DNA of 61,913 bases from Mucilaginibacter lacusdianchii (lineage in GTDB: Bacteria > Bacteroidota > Bacteroidia > Sphingobacteriales > Sphingobacteriaceae). The notes beneath the pieces were generated by a model. That model was not told the origin of the DNA. It made no database searches and saw nothing but the letters and a program-made list of their open reading frames with translations. The stretch's first letter is position 1. Every line of letters starts with the position of its first letter. Positions 61,768-61,913 of this stretch are shown in pieces. The position numbers were made by a program, and so were the translations under genes. The stretch spans positions 1 to 61,913 of the forward strand of contig NZ_WSRW01000008.1 in NCBI RefSeq assembly GCF_009770985.1, in the 5' to 3' direction.

Positions 61768-61862
61768 AAATGTCATTTCGAGCAGCAGCGGGAAATCTTT
61801 TGAAAACGGTATTTAAACTTCATTTTTCAAAAGATCTCTCACTATCGTTCGAGATGACATTT
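61768..61862. repeat. Imperfect 95-bp palindromic repeat upstream of moaC
   Basis: Arms 61768-61806 and 61824-61862 (39 bases each, about 8 mismatches) around a 17-base loop. The ends are AAATGTCAT / ATGACATTT. Its right arm core ACTATCGTTCGAGATGACA is repeated at 33065 and 58744, so it is a dispersed element. Confidence 0.85.
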
Positions 61863-61913
61863 GTTGTTTAAACCTCACATACCCAAAAGAGTATGAGTAG
61901 GTTTTACAGCAGC

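Noticed and set aside
1..61913. Prophage, integrative element or CRISPR array
   Set aside because: No integrase, transposase, phage structural genes, cas genes or regularly spaced direct repeats were found.

Overview
The window is a 61.9 kb chromosomal segment of a Bacteroidota bacterium, most likely Sphingobacteriaceae (Mucilaginibacter/Pedobacter type). This rests on the local order bamD - RNA polymerase omega-like subunit - coaBC - DUF4835 - recN, on promoters with the Bacteroidota -7 element TAnnTTTG, on the rarity of Shine-Dalgarno sites, and on secreted proteins of Bacteroidota families. I see no tRNA, rRNA, CRISPR array, integrase, transposase or phage gene. It reads as stable chromosome with a few small dispersed repeats.

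Layout. 0.5-8 kb: housekeeping block on the + strand (bamD, rpoZ-like, coaBC, DUF4835, recN, fabI, a secreted carboxypeptidase-regulatory-like protein). 8-14.3 kb: clpC on the - strand, then a GH1-like glycosidase and the ABC-F factor ettA. 14.4-23.1 kb: secreted or envelope hydrolases (M60-like peptidase, TlpA-like thioredoxin, alpha/beta hydrolase, amidohydrolase, M13 lipoprotein peptidase). Three perfect inverted repeats of 17-21 bp arms lie in this stretch. 23.3-24.4 kb: a YkuK-like protein and a SRPBCC protein. 24.3-30.1 kb: a - strand cluster of two acetyl-xylan-esterase-like proteins flanked by two paralogous outer-membrane barrels and a membrane O-acyltransferase, suggesting turnover of acyl groups on a glycan. 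30.2-34.1 kb: radical SAM protein, aldo/keto reductase, a small unknown and an acyl-ACP desaturase.

34.9-41.9 kb: a + strand exopolysaccharide locus made of a membrane histidine kinase, BcsB-like protein, a family 2 glycosyltransferase with an unusual N-terminal domain and a polytopic membrane protein. A stand-alone CheB methylesterase domain follows. 42.7-46.0 kb: a tight three-gene cassette of glutamine-synthetase-like ligase, APH/choline-kinase-like kinase and HAD-IIA phosphatase, which looks like an uncharacterised small-molecule pathway. 46.1-51.1 kb: unknown acidic protein, PAP2 phosphatase, large MGH1/GH63-type glucosidase and an SDR.

51.2-61.7 kb: a 13-gene - strand molybdenum operon, in transcription order moaC, mobB*-mobA fusion, a small molybdopterin-fold protein, modA, modB, modC, moaD, moaE, moaA, moeB/thiF-rhodanese, moeA, xdhC, mocA. 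It covers molybdate import, molybdopterin synthesis, Mo insertion and both guanylyl (MobA) and cytidylyl (MocA) cofactor maturation. No MogA/MoaB and no molybdoenzyme catalytic subunit are visible. Its promoter lies next to an imperfect 95-bp palindromic repeat whose core recurs twice in the window.
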